A DNA stretch of 40,850 bases from Variovorax sp. Lineage in GTDB: Bacteria; Pseudomonadota; Gammaproteobacteria; Burkholderiales; Burkholderiaceae_C. Made by a program: the position numbers and the translations under genes. Positions within the stretch are counted from its first letter, which is position 1. Each line of letters starts with the position of its first letter. The stretch lies in contig JAGIBP010000030.1 of the NCBI GenBank assembly GCA_017744285.1, forward strand, positions 1 through 40,850. Direction: 5' to 3'. The notes under the pieces were generated by a model. The model did no database searches. It was not told where the DNA came from and was given only the letters and a program-made list of their open reading frames with translations. Positions 1-8,382 of the stretch are shown piece after piece.

Positions 1-2034
1 CCCGACGAAGACGGCGACCGCTTCATCGAGATCTGGAACCACGTGTTCATGCAGTTCGACATGAAGGAGGACGGCAGCGTCGAGAAGCTGCCCGCGCCCT
101 GCGTCGACACCGGCATGGGGCTGGAGCGGCTCGCGGCGATCCTGCAGCACGTGCACAGCAACTACGAGATCGACCTGTTCGATGCGCTCATCAAGGCGGC
201 GGCGCGCGAGACCGGCTGCGATGATCTGCGCAACAACTCGCTCAAGGTGATCGCCGACCACATCCGCGCGACCGCCTTCCTGGTGGCCGACGGCGTCATC
301 CCCTCGAACGAGGGCCGCGGCTACGTGCAGCGCCGCATCATCCGCCGCGCCATCCGCCACGGCTACAAGCTGGGCCAGAAGAAGCCCTTCTTCCACAAGC
401 TGGTGCCCGACCTCGTGGCGCTGATGGGCGATGCCTATCCCAAGCTGCGCGCCGATGCGCAGCGCATCACCGAGACGCTCAAGGCCGAGGAAGAGCGTTT
501 CTTCGAGACGCTCGCCAACGGCATGGAAATCCTCGACGCGGCGCTCGCCGGCGACGCCAAGGTGCTGCCGGGCGACGTGGCCTTCAAGCTGCACGACACC
601 TACGGCTTCCCGCTCGACCTCTCGGCCGACGTGTGCCGCGAGCGTGGCGTGGCGGTCGACGAGGCCGGCTTCAACGCCGCCATGGAAAAGCAGAAGGCGG
701 CCGGCCGCGCGGCGGGCAAGTTCAAGATGGAGCGCGCCGTCGACTACAGCGGCGCGGCCAACGCCTTCACCGGCTACGAGCATCTCGAAGAGAAGGCGAC
801 GGTGCTCGCGCTCTACCACGAAGGCGCGCCGGTGCAGCAGCTCACCGAAGGCCAGTCCGGCATCGTCGTGCTCGACACCACGCCGTTCTATGCCGAGAGC
901 GGCGGCCAGGTCGGCGACCAGGGCGTCCTCGTTGCCGAGGGCGTTCAGTTCGGCGTGGCCGACACGCAGAAGATCAAGGCCGACGTGTTCGGCCACCACG
1001 GCACGCAGACCCAGGGCACGCTCCAGGTCGGCGACGCCGTCACGGCCCGCGTCGACACCGCGCTGCGCGCCGCGACCATGCGCAACCACAGCGTGACCCA
1101 TCTGATGCACAAGGCCCTGCGCGAAGTGCTCGGCGGCCACGTGCAGCAGAAGGGCTCGCTGGTCGACGCCGACAAGACGCGCTTCGACTTCGCGCACAAC
1201 GCGCCGGTCACGGCCGAGCAGATCACCGAGATCGAACGCCGCGTGAACGCCGAGATCCTCGCCAACGAGGCCACCCAGGCCCGCGTGATGGACATGGAAT
1301 CGGCGCAGAAGACCGGCGCCGTGATGCTCTTCGGCGAGAAGTACGGCGAGACGGTGCGCGTGCTCGACATCGGCACGAGCCGCGAACTGTGCGGCGGCAC
1401 GCACGTCACGCGCACCGGCGACATCGGGCTCTTCAAGATCGTGAGCGAGGGCGGCGTCGCCGCCGGCGTGCGCCGCATCGAGGCGGTGACCGGCGCCAAC
1501 GCGCTGGCCTACCTGCAGCAGCTCGAAGCCACCGTGAACAGCGCGGCCGCGACGCTGAAGACGCCGGCCTCCGAACTGCAGCCGCGCCTCGCGCAGGTGC
1601 TGGAGCAGGTCCGCGCGCTGGAGCGCGAGGTGGGTGCGCTCAAGGGCAAGCTCGCATCGTCGAAGGGCGACGAGCTGGTCGCGCAGGCGGTCGACGTGGG
1701 CGGCATCAAGGTGCTCGCCGCCAAGCTCGACGGCGCCGACGCCAAGACGCTGCGCGACACCATGGACAAGCTCAAGGACAAGCTCAAGACCGCGGCCATC
1801 GTGCTCGCGGCCGTCGACGGCGCCAAGGTGCAGCTCGCGGCGGGCGTCACGTCCGACGCCATGGGCAAGGTGAAGGCGGGCGAACTGGTCAACTTCGTCG
1901 CCCAGCAGGTGGGCGGCAAAGGCGGCGGCAAGCCCGACATGGCGATGGCGGGCGGCACCGATGCCGCGGGCGTTCCGGCCGCACTGAAGTCCGTGCAGGG
2001 CTGGGTGGCGGAGCGCGTCCAAGCCAAGGGATGA
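1..2034 (+). CDS. alaS: Alanine--tRNA ligase, 3' part (5' end outside window)
   Basis: This enzyme charges tRNA-Ala with alanine and hydrolyses mischarged tRNA in the cytoplasm. The frame is open from base 1, so the gene enters from the left and most of the aminoacylation core is missing. Visible marks are [17 protein letters not shown] of the core domain at the left edge, the editing-site zinc motifs HSVTHLMH (about 1087-1110) and CGGTH (about 1393-1407), and the glycine-rich C-Ala tail [15 protein letters not shown]. The stop overlaps the start of the next gene (ATGA at 2031-2034), so the two are probably co-transcribed. The product is an essential, highly conserved protein and the identification is secure. 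Confidence 0.98.
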   Translation, partial: PDEDGDRFIEIWNHVFMQFDMKEDGSVEKLPAPCVDTGMGLERLAAILQHVHSNYEIDLFDALIKAAARETGCDDLRNNSLKVIADHIRATAFLVADGVIPSNEGRGYVQRRIIRRAIRHGYKLGQKKPFFHKLVPDLVALMGDAYPKLRADAQRITETLKAEEERFFETLANGMEILDAALAGDAKVLPGDVAFKLHDTYGFPLDLSADVCRERGVAVDEAGFNAAMEKQKAAGRAAGKFKMERAVDYSGAANAFTGYEHLEEKATVLALYHEGAPVQQLTEGQSGIVVLDTTPFYAESGGQVGDQGVLVAEGVQFGVADTQKIKADVFGHHGTQTQGTLQVGDAVTARVDTALRAATMRNHSVTHLMHKALREVLGGHVQQKGSLVDADKTRFDFAHNAPVTAEQITEIERRVNAEILANEATQARVMDMESAQKTGAVMLFGEKYGETVRVLDIGTSRELCGGTHVTRTGDIGLFKIVSEGGVAAGVRRIEAVTGANALAYLQQLEATVNSAAATLKTPASELQPRLAQVLEQVRALEREVGALKGKLASSKGDELVAQAVDVGGIKVLAAKLDGADAKTLRDTMDKLKDKLKTAAIVLAAVDGAKVQLAAGVTSDAMGKVKAGELVNFVAQQVGGKGGGKPDMAMAGGTDAAGVPAALKSVQGWVAERVQAKG

Positions 2035-3047
2035 GCGAGGAGCTGGCGCTCGACGTCCTCGTGATGGGGGCGGGTGCGGTCGGCTGCTACATCGGGGGCT
2101 GCCTGGCGGCGGCGGGCGTGCGCGTCGGCTTCGTCGGCCGGCCGCGCGTGATCGGCGCGCTGGACCTGCGCGGCCTCACCGTCACGAGCCTCGACGGCGT
2201 TCGCCATCATGTTCCGCCGGGGCTGATCCGGCTTGACGAACACGTTCCTTCGGGCGTGCGCCCCGCGCTCGTCCTGCTGTGCGTCAAGAGCGGGGCCACG
2301 GCCGAGGCCGCGATCGAGCTCGCCGCGAAGCTCCCGGCGGGCACGACCGTGCTGTCGCTGCAGAACGGCATTTCCAACGCGGCCGTTGCCGCCGAGGCCG
2401 CGCCCCGGCTCCATGTGCTGCCGGCGATGGTTCCCTACAACATCGCCGAGATCGGGCCCGGCGCTTTCCACCGCGGCACGGCCGGCCGCCTGGCGGTCCG
2501 CAACGACCCGGCGCTGCGCTCCTGGGTGGCGGTCTTCGAACGCGCGGGCGTGCCCATGGATCTGCACGCCGATCTGCTGCCGATCCAATGGGGCAAGCTG
2601 CTGCTGAACCTGAACAACCCGGTGAACGCGCTGTCGGGCCTGCCGCTGCGCGATGAACTGCTGCAGCGCGGCTACCGCCGCTGCCTTGCGGCGCTCATGG
2701 ACGAGGGCCTGGCCGCGCTCGCGAAGGCCGGCATCGAACCCGCCCAGCTGGCCGCCGTGCCCGCCCACAAGCTGCCGGGCATCCTGCGGCTTCCGACGCC
2801 GGTGTTCCGGCTGGTCGCGGCGCGGATGCTTCGCATCGACGCCAAGGCGCGTTCGAGCATGGCCGACGACTTGGCGCTGGGCCGCCGCACCGAGATCGAC
2901 GCGCTCTGCGGCGAGGTGGTGCGGCTGGCGGCGCGCCACGGCGGACAGGCGCCGCTCAACGCGAAGATGGTCGAACTGCTGGAAGACTGGCCGAAGAACC
3001 GGGCGCGCTGGACGGCGGCGAGGCTGGTGGCGGTGCTCGGGTTGTAG
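2031..3047 (+). CDS. Ketopantoate reductase family protein (2-dehydropantoate 2-reductase)
   Basis: Members of this family reduce 2-dehydropantoate to pantoate with NADPH for coenzyme A synthesis; many paralogues act on other 2-oxo acids. The 338-aa protein has the N-terminal Rossmann motif GAGAVG (residues 13-18), the LLCVKS and LSLQNGISN segments that line the cofactor site, and [10 protein letters not shown], whose Lys (about residue 189) fits the catalytic lysine of the family. The ATG overlaps the alaS stop by four bases, which fixes the start and suggests translational coupling. It ends three bases before the convergent PIN gene. Whether this is the PanE that feeds pantothenate or a paralogue cannot be told from one locus, so no symbol is given. 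Confidence 0.88.
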   Translation: MSEELALDVLVMGAGAVGCYIGGCLAAAGVRVGFVGRPRVIGALDLRGLTVTSLDGVRHHVPPGLIRLDEHVPSGVRPALVLLCVKSGATAEAAIELAAKLPAGTTVLSLQNGISNAAVAAEAAPRLHVLPAMVPYNIAEIGPGAFHRGTAGRLAVRNDPALRSWVAVFERAGVPMDLHADLLPIQWGKLLLNLNNPVNALSGLPLRDELLQRGYRRCLAALMDEGLAALAKAGIEPAQLAAVPAHKLPGILRLPTPVFRLVAARMLRIDAKARSSMADDLALGRRTEIDALCGEVVRLAARHGGQAPLNAKMVELLEDWPKNRARWTAARLVAVLGL

Positions 3048-3050
3048 GGG

Positions 3051-3488
3051 TCAATCCCCGTTCGATCCGGCCGTCAGGTAGAGCCCGACCCGGTCAGTCG
3101 TCCACGTTGCCACGCCCGTGCCGAAGAAGTCGGCATCTTCCGTCCACACGGGACAGTCCAGAAGCATGGCGGACGCCAGCACGGGCCAGTCGTCGGCATC
3201 ACGGCTTTCGATGCGGCGCAAGGCGTCCGCCTTCACGGTGCCGTACAACTCGGCATCCATGGGACGCACGATGATTTCCAGTTGGTCCAATACGGCCATT
3301 GCCGACGTCGGATCGACGCCGCGTTTGACCAGCAGGTCGGGCAGGTAGCGACGGGCATCGGCGTAGGCCACGTCGGGCGCATGAAAGCGCACCGCGGCAG
3401 CGTGCATGAAAAGAAGCTCACGCACACGCCGGCCAAGTACGGCACGAATCAGGATATTGGCGTCGATGACCAGCGCCTTGTCGCTCAC
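3051..3488 (-). CDS. PIN-domain protein, probable type II toxin (RNase)
   Basis: This 145-aa protein looks like a PIN-domain ribonuclease of the VapC/PIN toxin type. The acidic active-site pattern is visible: LVIDANI near the N-terminus, SRDADDWPVLA in the centre and WTEDADFF near the C-terminus. It starts with GTG at 3488, and a GAGGG seven bases upstream supports this start. The antitoxin gene lies upstream on the same strand, but the two are separated by 114 bp that carry a tandem repeat; such pairs usually overlap or nearly touch. If co-transcribed, the pair is a toxin-antitoxin module that cleaves RNA when the antitoxin is degraded. RNA target and activity are unknown. Confidence 0.8.
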   Translation of the reverse strand: MSDKALVIDANILIRAVLGRRVRELLFMHAAAVRFHAPDVAYADARRYLPDLLVKRGVDPTSAMAVLDQLEIIVRPMDAELYGTVKADALRRIESRDADDWPVLASAMLLDCPVWTEDADFFGTGVATWTTDRVGLYLTAGSNGD

Positions 3489-3500
3489 TGGACTACCCTC

Positions 3501-3606
3501 GCGCAGCAGCGCTTCGGGATTCGCCTTGGGGCGGCCCGGCGGCTCATTCGGCGACCTCCGCGCAGCAGCGCTGCGGTATTCGCCTTGGGGCGGCCCGGCG
3601 GCTCAT
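3501..3606. repeat. Imperfect tandem repeat, two copies, 59-bp period
   Basis: Copies begin at 3501 and 3560. Both read GCGCAGCAGCGCT, a short variable part, then a shared stretch of about 25 bp ending in GGCCCGGCGGCTCAT. They differ at a few positions only, and a 12-bp spacer separates them. On the minus strand each unit begins ATGAGCCGCC, and the second copy supplies the TGA stop of the antitoxin. It resembles interspersed repeats I recall from Variovorax-type genomes (from memory, not checked). It sits inside the toxin-antitoxin operon. Confidence 0.8.
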
Positions 3607-3863
3607 CGGGCGCGGCCCTGTCGACGCGCCTGCTTGAATTCGGCCACCACCGCTTCAGTATCGACTTCGTGTTGCGCAAGCAGGTCGTCCAGGGCCTGGC
3701 TTGCCCGTTTCAGCGCGGCCAGTTCAGCTTCGCTGTGACCATGGGCAGGGATGAAATAGCCCACGGTCTGTCCATGACGGGTAATCGCGACGGGAGCGTT
3801 CGCGTCGATGAAATCCGCCAGTCCTGCCCGGAACTCCCGGATGCCCACTTTCACTGCGTCCAT
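3603..3863 (-). CDS. Phd/YefM-family antitoxin
   Basis: Antitoxins of this family bind and neutralise their partner toxin with the C-terminus and repress the operon with the N-terminal DNA-binding fold. The 86-aa protein shows the family pattern near the N-terminus (VKVGIREFRAGLADFI, then PVAITRHGQTVGYFIPA), followed by a charged helical tail rich in Ala, Glu and Arg. The ATG at 3863 has AGGAG seven bases upstream. A perfect 14-bp palindrome with a TGTACA core lies 27 bp upstream and fits autoregulation. The stop codon lies in the first bases of the tandem repeat, so the last residues (about GRAR) may have been altered by repeat insertion. Confidence 0.85.
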   Translation of the reverse strand: MDAVKVGIREFRAGLADFIDANAPVAITRHGQTVGYFIPAHGHSEAELAALKRASQALDDLLAQHEVDTEAVVAEFKQARRQGRAR

Positions 3864-3889
3864 GAGGTCGCTCCTGATGCTTGTGAATC

Positions 3890-3903
3890 AATGTGTACAC
3901 ATT
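3890..3903. promoter_or_regulatory. Palindromic operator of the toxin-antitoxin operon
   Basis: AATGTGTACACATT is a perfect 14-bp palindrome whose centre is TGTACA, the core I recall for YefM-type operators. It lies 27 bp upstream of the antitoxin start, where an autorepressor would block transcription. Binding by this antitoxin is inference. Confidence 0.65.
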
Positions 3904-4044
3904 TTGATGGGAAACCCTCCGATTGGCAACCCAGGTCTTGCCGCCGCCAACACGTTCTCGCTTCCGAGCTGGCGAACGTCGGAATGAGGAGCGCTTGTGG
4001 TCTCGACCACGCCGGGCCGCCAGGAACGCCCCTGAACGGCGCGA

Positions 4045-4794
4045 TCAGCCCGCCCGGCCCGCGGGCGCCACGCTGGCGCCCTCGATGCCATGGCGCCGCA
4101 GCGCGTCGGCCACGAAGCCGCTCGCCTTCATGTCCTCGACGAAGGCCGCGAGCGCTGCGCCCGCCTCGGGGCCGCGCGAGGCGGGCGTGCCCATGGCCTG
4201 CTGGATCACCATGAAGCGGCCCGGCAGCAGGCGCAGGCCGGGCGTGGCGGCGGCGTGTGCCTCCAGCACCTGCCGGATGCCCGCGGCGACCTCGACCTCG
4301 CCGGCGCGCAGGCTCTCCAGCACGCCCTGGGCGCCGTTGACGCGCACGATCCCTGCGTGCCGGAGCTCGCGCGTCAGGAAGAGGTCGTAGGCGCTGCCGG
4401 CGCCGACGGCCACCCGCGTGCCGGCGCGATCGACCTCGTCGTTGCTTTGCAGCGGCGAGGAGGCGGGCACGAGGTAGCTGCCCTCGATCAGCACATAGGG
4501 CGCCGTGAATTGCAGGCCCTGGCTGCGCTGGGGATCGATCGCGAAGAAGCCGATGTCGGCCTGCTCGCCGCGCACCGCCTCGACCGACGCGGCGGCTTTC
4601 TCGAAGGCCACGAGTTCGACCGCCACCCCCAGCCGCCGCGCGAACTCGCGCGCGAGGTCGACCGAGACGCCGCCTGGCTCGACCGTGTCGGCATCGCGGC
4701 TGGCCAGGATCGGGTTGCCGAGGTTGATCGAGGCGCGCAGCGCGCCCGTGGGCGCGAAGGCCGAGACGATGGCGGCGGAAAGTGGGGTGCTCAT
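4045..4794 (-). CDS. Amino-acid-type substrate-binding domain protein (SBP_bac_3), no signal peptide
   Basis: This 249-aa protein matches the fold of polar amino-acid ABC receptors: GALRASINLGNPILA at the start of lobe 1, GVSVDLAREFARRLGV, then RGEQADIGFFAIDPQRS and LQFTAPYVLIEGSYLV, and the lobe-2 segment TRVAVGAGSAYDLFL. The start is placed at ATG 4794, because upstream codons up to 4965 encode an unlikely basic peptide. From this start there is no hydrophobic export signal, which is unusual for a receptor. It may be a cytoplasmic sensor or enzyme-like relative. No ABC permease or ATPase genes adjoin it. It is divergent from the large catabolic operon, with about 300 bp between them. Confidence 0.75.
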   Translation of the reverse strand: MSTPLSAAIVSAFAPTGALRASINLGNPILASRDADTVEPGGVSVDLAREFARRLGVAVELVAFEKAAASVEAVRGEQADIGFFAIDPQRSQGLQFTAPYVLIEGSYLVPASSPLQSNDEVDRAGTRVAVGAGSAYDLFLTRELRHAGIVRVNGAQGVLESLRAGEVEVAAGIRQVLEAHAAATPGLRLLPGRFMVIQQAMGTPASRGPEAGAALAAFVEDMKASGFVADALRRHGIEGASVAPAGRAG

Positions 4795-5098
4795 GCGGCG
4801 ATTCTGCCGCTCGCCGGGTGAGCGGCGCCATTCCGTCCCGGGTCCGCCGACGTCGAAGCGCAGCCCCGAATCGCGACGCGCTCGTGAAAACCCTTGTAAT
4901 TGGACGTAAAGATTAGGGTTTATACCTATCTTTGTAGGGACATTTCGGCATATTCTCGCTGCCATCGTTTCACTAATAGATCATCGTTTAATTAGAGAAA
5001 CGATCCCAGGCAAGCCGGGTGGGCGGATCCGCCGCCGATTTGCTTCTGGTGCAGAGGCCGATTCCCCACGTTCAACCTCGTACGGACAGCAGATCACC
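4795..5098. promoter_or_regulatory. Divergent intergenic region with AT-rich promoter zone and inverted repeat
   Basis: About 300 bp without a gene separates the binding-protein gene from the catabolic operon. The part near 4890-5004 is distinctly AT-rich for this window. It holds TTGGAC at 4900-4905 and TATACC at 4921-4926 (15-bp spacing, a weak promoter match) and a large imperfect inverted repeat at 4964-5004. Its left arm is TCGTTTCACTAAT (4965-4977) and its right arm ATTAGAGAAACGA (4991-5003), with one mismatch across 13 bp. ATCGTTT also occurs as a direct repeat (4964 and 4983). This is a plausible operator for the IclR regulator encoded in the operon. The rest (4795-4890) shows nothing I can name. 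Confidence 0.5.
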
Positions 5099-6082
5099 AT
5101 GATGAAGCAGACACGTCGCCAAGCCCTCACCGTCGCCCTGTCGCTCGCGGCCGCCACCGGTGCGGGCCCGCTCTGGGCCCAGGCCTTTCCGAGCAAGCCG
5201 ATCACCATCGTCGTGGCCTACCCGGCGGGCGGCGATTCCGACGTGCTCGCGCGGCTGTACGCCGAGAAGCTGTCCACCCGCATCGGCCAGCCGGTGGTGA
5301 TCGACAACAAGCCGGGTGCCAGCGGTGTCATTGGCGCCACCCAGGTCTCGAAGGCGCCGGCCGACGGCTACACGCTGCTGTTCGCGCCGGCCACCTTCTC
5401 GATTGCGCAACTCGTCCTCAAGACGGGCAGCGCGGCCGGCTACGACGTGCTGCATGGCTTCACGCCGATCATCCAGACCGGCACGCTCCCGATGGCGCTG
5501 GTGGCGAGCACGGCCTCGGGCCTGAAGAGCTTCAAGGATGTGGTGGCCGCCTCCAAGACGCGGGAGCTGGCCTATGCCAGTCCCGGCAGCGGTTCGTCCA
5601 TGCACATCCTGGGCGAGATGGTCAACAGGGCGGCCGGCATCAAGCTGAACCATGTGCCCTACAAGGGCGTGGCGCCGGCCATCAACGACGTGCTCGGCGG
5701 CCACGTGCCGCTGACCTACATCACGCTCGGTCCGGTGGACCCCTATCTGGCCAGCGGCAAGCTGACGGTGCTGGCCGTGGCCGAGCGCCAGCGCTCGCCG
5801 CTGGCGCCGAACGTGCCAACCTTCCAGGAACTGGGGTTGAAGGATGTCGAATCCACGGCCTGGCACGGCCTGTTCGGCCCCAAGGGCATGCCGGCCGATG
5901 TGGTGAAGACGCTCAATGCCCACCTCAACGAGATCATCAAGATGCCCGACGTGGTGGCCAAGATGGCGACCTTCGGCTCGCTGCCGCTCGGCGGCCCGCC
6001 CGAGACGCTGGCCAAGACCAACGCGTCGGACTTCGAGCGCTTCGGCCGGATCATCAAGGAACTGGGCATCCAGGCGGATTGA
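5099..6082 (+). CDS. Tripartite tricarboxylate receptor (Bug/TctC family), first copy
   Basis: Bug receptors are periplasmic proteins that bind carboxylates, aromatics or amides, and some deliver them to TctAB membrane partners. The 327-aa protein begins with a twin-arginine-like export signal (QTRRQALTVALSLAA, cleavage probably after LWAQA). It then shows family landmarks: FPSKPITIVVAYPAGG, VVIDNKPGASG, ADGYTLLF, YASPGSGSS and HVPYKG. Two adjacent ATGs (5099, 5102) are possible starts. It is the first gene of the catabolic operon, six bases before the SDR gene. No TctA or TctB gene is in the window. The ligand is probably the substrate of this operon, by context only. Confidence 0.92.
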   Translation: MMKQTRRQALTVALSLAAATGAGPLWAQAFPSKPITIVVAYPAGGDSDVLARLYAEKLSTRIGQPVVIDNKPGASGVIGATQVSKAPADGYTLLFAPATFSIAQLVLKTGSAAGYDVLHGFTPIIQTGTLPMALVASTASGLKSFKDVVAASKTRELAYASPGSGSSMHILGEMVNRAAGIKLNHVPYKGVAPAINDVLGGHVPLTYITLGPVDPYLASGKLTVLAVAERQRSPLAPNVPTFQELGLKDVESTAWHGLFGPKGMPADVVKTLNAHLNEIIKMPDVVAKMATFGSLPLGGPPETLAKTNASDFERFGRIIKELGIQAD

Positions 6083-6088
6083 ACTGAC

Positions 6089-6904
6089 ATGACCTCCGTG
6101 AACACCACCGCCGATCCCGCCAGCCTGAACGCGCTGCTCGCCGAACTGCCGCCCGACCTGCTCAAGGGCCGCCGCGTGCTCGTGACCGGCGCCGCGCGCG
6201 GCCTGGGCCTGGCGTTTGCCAAGTGCATCGCCCGGGCCGGCGCGAGCGTGGTGCTGGCCGACATCCTGGCCGAGCTCGCGCAGACGGAGGCGCAGGCCCT
6301 GCGCGATGCGGGCTTCAACGCCCACGCGCTGGCCATCGACCTGTCGGACCCGGCCTCGATCACCGCCGGCGCCGACGAGGCCGTGCGCCTGCTGGGCGGC
6401 CTCGACGGGCTGGTCAACAACGCCGCGATCACCAACTCCGGCGGCCGCGACGCCCACGCGCTCGAGATCGACATGTGGGACCGCGTGATGAACGTCAACG
6501 TGCGCGGCACCTGGCTCATGAGCCGCGCCTGCCAGCCGGCGCTCGCGAAGAGCGGCCGCGGGGCCATCGTCAACCTCGCCTCCGACACCGCGCTGTGGGG
6601 CGCGCCCAACCTGCTGGCCTATGCGTCGAGCAAGGGCGCGGTGATTTCCATGACCCGCTCGCTGTCGCGCGAGTGGGGCGCGGGCGGCATCACGGTCAAC
6701 GCCGTGGCGCCCGGCCTCACGCTGGTGGAGGCCACCGAGTACGTGCCCATGGCGCGGCACCAGAAATACCTCGAAGGCCGCTCGATTCCGCGCGAGCAGC
6801 AGGCGGTGGACGTCTGCGGCGCGGTGCTGTTCGCCCTGTCCGGCCTGTCGCGTTTCGTGACGGGCCAGCTGCTGGCAGTCAACGGCGGCTTCGTGATGCA
6901 CTGA
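6089..6904 (+). CDS. Short-chain dehydrogenase/reductase (SDR), intact active site
   Basis: A 271-aa NAD(P)-dependent oxidoreductase of the classical SDR type. The cofactor motif TGAARGLG is at residues 33-40, NNAAI at about 110-114, and the catalytic Ser165, Tyr178 and Lys182 (YASSK) are all present. The C-terminal GQLLAVNGGFVMH matches the usual FabG-like ending. An N-terminal extension of about 25 residues precedes the Rossmann fold. It lies six bases after the first receptor gene and 23 bases before the cupin gene. The likely job is oxidation or reduction of a hydroxy/oxo intermediate; the substrate is unknown. Confidence 0.9.
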   Translation: MTSVNTTADPASLNALLAELPPDLLKGRRVLVTGAARGLGLAFAKCIARAGASVVLADILAELAQTEAQALRDAGFNAHALAIDLSDPASITAGADEAVRLLGGLDGLVNNAAITNSGGRDAHALEIDMWDRVMNVNVRGTWLMSRACQPALAKSGRGAIVNLASDTALWGAPNLLAYASSKGAVISMTRSLSREWGAGGITVNAVAPGLTLVEATEYVPMARHQKYLEGRSIPREQQAVDVCGAVLFALSGLSRFVTGQLLAVNGGFVMH

Positions 6905-6927
6905 TTTTTTCGACCAAGGAGAACCCG

Positions 6928-7476
6928 ATGAGCGATCTGTCCGAACAAAAGAGCATTGACCAGGACCAGCCGTCCTGGACCCGTCCCGCGGGCGCGAGCT
7001 TCGAGGAGTGGATGACCACCCGCGTCGCCCGCTTCTCGACCCGCCGCTACGACTGGGACGCGCTCAAGTTCCAGGCCGACTACGACCCCAAGTTCCGCCG
7101 TGCGCAGATGCGCTACATCGGCACCGGCGGCACCGGCGTGGCGAGCGACATGAACACCATTCCGTCGGAGAACTTCACCTTCTCCACGATGGTGATTCCC
7201 GCCGGCCATGAAGGCCCGCCGCACCTGCACGTCGACGTGGAGGAAGTGTTCTTCGTCCTGCGCGGCAAGCTCAAGGTGGTGCTGACCACGCCCGAAGGCG
7301 AGCGCTACGAGACCGTGCTGACCGACCGCGACGTGGTCTCGGTGCCGCCCGGCGTGTACCGCGAAGAGATCAACGTCGGCGACGAAGACGCGCTGATGTG
7401 CGTGATGCTCGGCGCCAAGAAGCCGATCACGCCGACGTACCCGGCCGATCACCCCCTCGCCAAGATCAAGCGCTGA
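6928..7476 (+). CDS. Cupin-domain protein
   Basis: This 182-aa single-domain cupin has the first cupin motif around residues 93-112, with His99, His101 and a Glu at 105-106 as likely metal ligands, then LRGKLKVVL. In the second motif (VPPGVYREEINVG) the usual His is replaced by Arg145, so metal binding would be by a reduced ligand set, as in several cupin subfamilies. About 60 N-terminal residues precede the barrel. A clear AAGGAG lies upstream of the ATG. It sits between the SDR and hydrolase genes in the operon. Possible roles are an isomerase, dioxygenase or binding protein; the sequence does not decide. Confidence 0.85.
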   Translation: MSDLSEQKSIDQDQPSWTRPAGASFEEWMTTRVARFSTRRYDWDALKFQADYDPKFRRAQMRYIGTGGTGVASDMNTIPSENFTFSTMVIPAGHEGPPHLHVDVEEVFFVLRGKLKVVLTTPEGERYETVLTDRDVVSVPPGVYREEINVGDEDALMCVMLGAKKPITPTYPADHPLAKIKR

Positions 7477-7485
7477 GGAACCGCG

Positions 7486-8352
7486 ATGAGCAACGCCGCC
7501 GCGACCGACGTCTCCGTGCTGCCGCCCTCCGAAGTGGCCCGGCTCGACGCGCGCTTTCCCGCGCGCGGCGTGCCGGTGCCCGGCGGCGTGGTCTCGGTGC
7601 GCGAGTGCGGCACCGGCTCGGCGCTGGTGTGCCTGCACGGCATCGGCTCGGGCGCGGCGTCGTGGCTCGACACGGCGCTCCTGCTCGAATCGAAGGCGCG
7701 GCTGATCGCCTGGGATGCGCCGGGCTATGGCGCTTCCACGCCGCTCGTGCCCGACGTGCCGACGGCGGCGGACTACGCCGCGCGCCTGCATGAACTGCTC
7801 GATGCGATGGCGATCGACTCGTGCGTGCTCGTCGGCCATTCGCTGGGCGCGCTCACGGCGGCTTCGGCCGCGCGCGCGGGATCGCCGCTCGCCGCGCGCA
7901 TCCGGCGCCTGGTGCTCATCAGCCCCGCGGCGGGCTACGGCGCGCGGGCCGAGGCTAGCCAGCGCGTCCGCGCGGAACGCCTCGGCGCGCTCGACCAGCT
8001 CGGGATCGCCGGCATGGCCGCGCACCGCTCGGGCCGCCTCGTCTCCGGCGATGCCAGCGAGCTCGCGCGCCAGTGGGTGCGCTGGAACATGGCGCGGCTG
8101 AACGACCGCGGCTACCGCCAGGCCATCGAGCTGCTGTGCGGCGCCGACCTCCTGGCCGACCTGCCGCCGGCGATGCCGGTGCGGGTGGCCTGCGGCGACC
8201 TCGACGTGGTCACGACGCCCGCGGCCTGTGCCGAAGTCGCGCAGAAGTGCGGGGTGGCGCTCGACGCGCTGCCCGCCGCCGGGCATGCGAGCTATGTCGA
8301 GCGGCCCGACCTCGTGGCGCCGCTGCTGCTGCGCGAAGTCCTGGCGTCCTGA
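7486..8352 (+). CDS. Alpha/beta-fold hydrolase
   Basis: This 288-aa protein has the alpha/beta hydrolase pattern: an oxyanion-hole CLHGIGSG (about 49-56), the nucleophile elbow GHSLG with Ser119, an acid in CGDLDVV (Asp238 or Asp240) and His267 in AAGHASYVERP. This layout is shared by meta-cleavage-product hydrolases (C-C hydrolases of aromatic catabolism), enol-lactonases and simple esterases. With an extradiol-type dioxygenase in the same operon, hydrolysis of a ring-fission product is a reasonable inference but unproven. The ATG at 7486 follows GAGGAA after a nine-base gap from the cupin gene. Confidence 0.88.
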   Translation: MSNAAATDVSVLPPSEVARLDARFPARGVPVPGGVVSVRECGTGSALVCLHGIGSGAASWLDTALLLESKARLIAWDAPGYGASTPLVPDVPTAADYAARLHELLDAMAIDSCVLVGHSLGALTAASAARAGSPLAARIRRLVLISPAAGYGARAEASQRVRAERLGALDQLGIAGMAAHRSGRLVSGDASELARQWVRWNMARLNDRGYRQAIELLCGADLLADLPPAMPVRVACGDLDVVTTPAACAEVAQKCGVALDALPAAGHASYVERPDLVAPLLLREVLAS

Positions 8353-8382
8353 CCCGAACAACAAGAAACGGAACGAGAGACC

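Noticed and set aside
633..3047. A longer reading of the ketopantoate-reductase frame beginning inside alaS
   Set aside because: The first 460 or so residues are Arg/Gly-rich shadow of alaS; the real start is the ATG at 2031 that overlaps the alaS stop.
3501..3606. CRISPR array
   Set aside because: Only two copies with a 12-bp spacer and no cas genes; it is a simple tandem or interspersed repeat.
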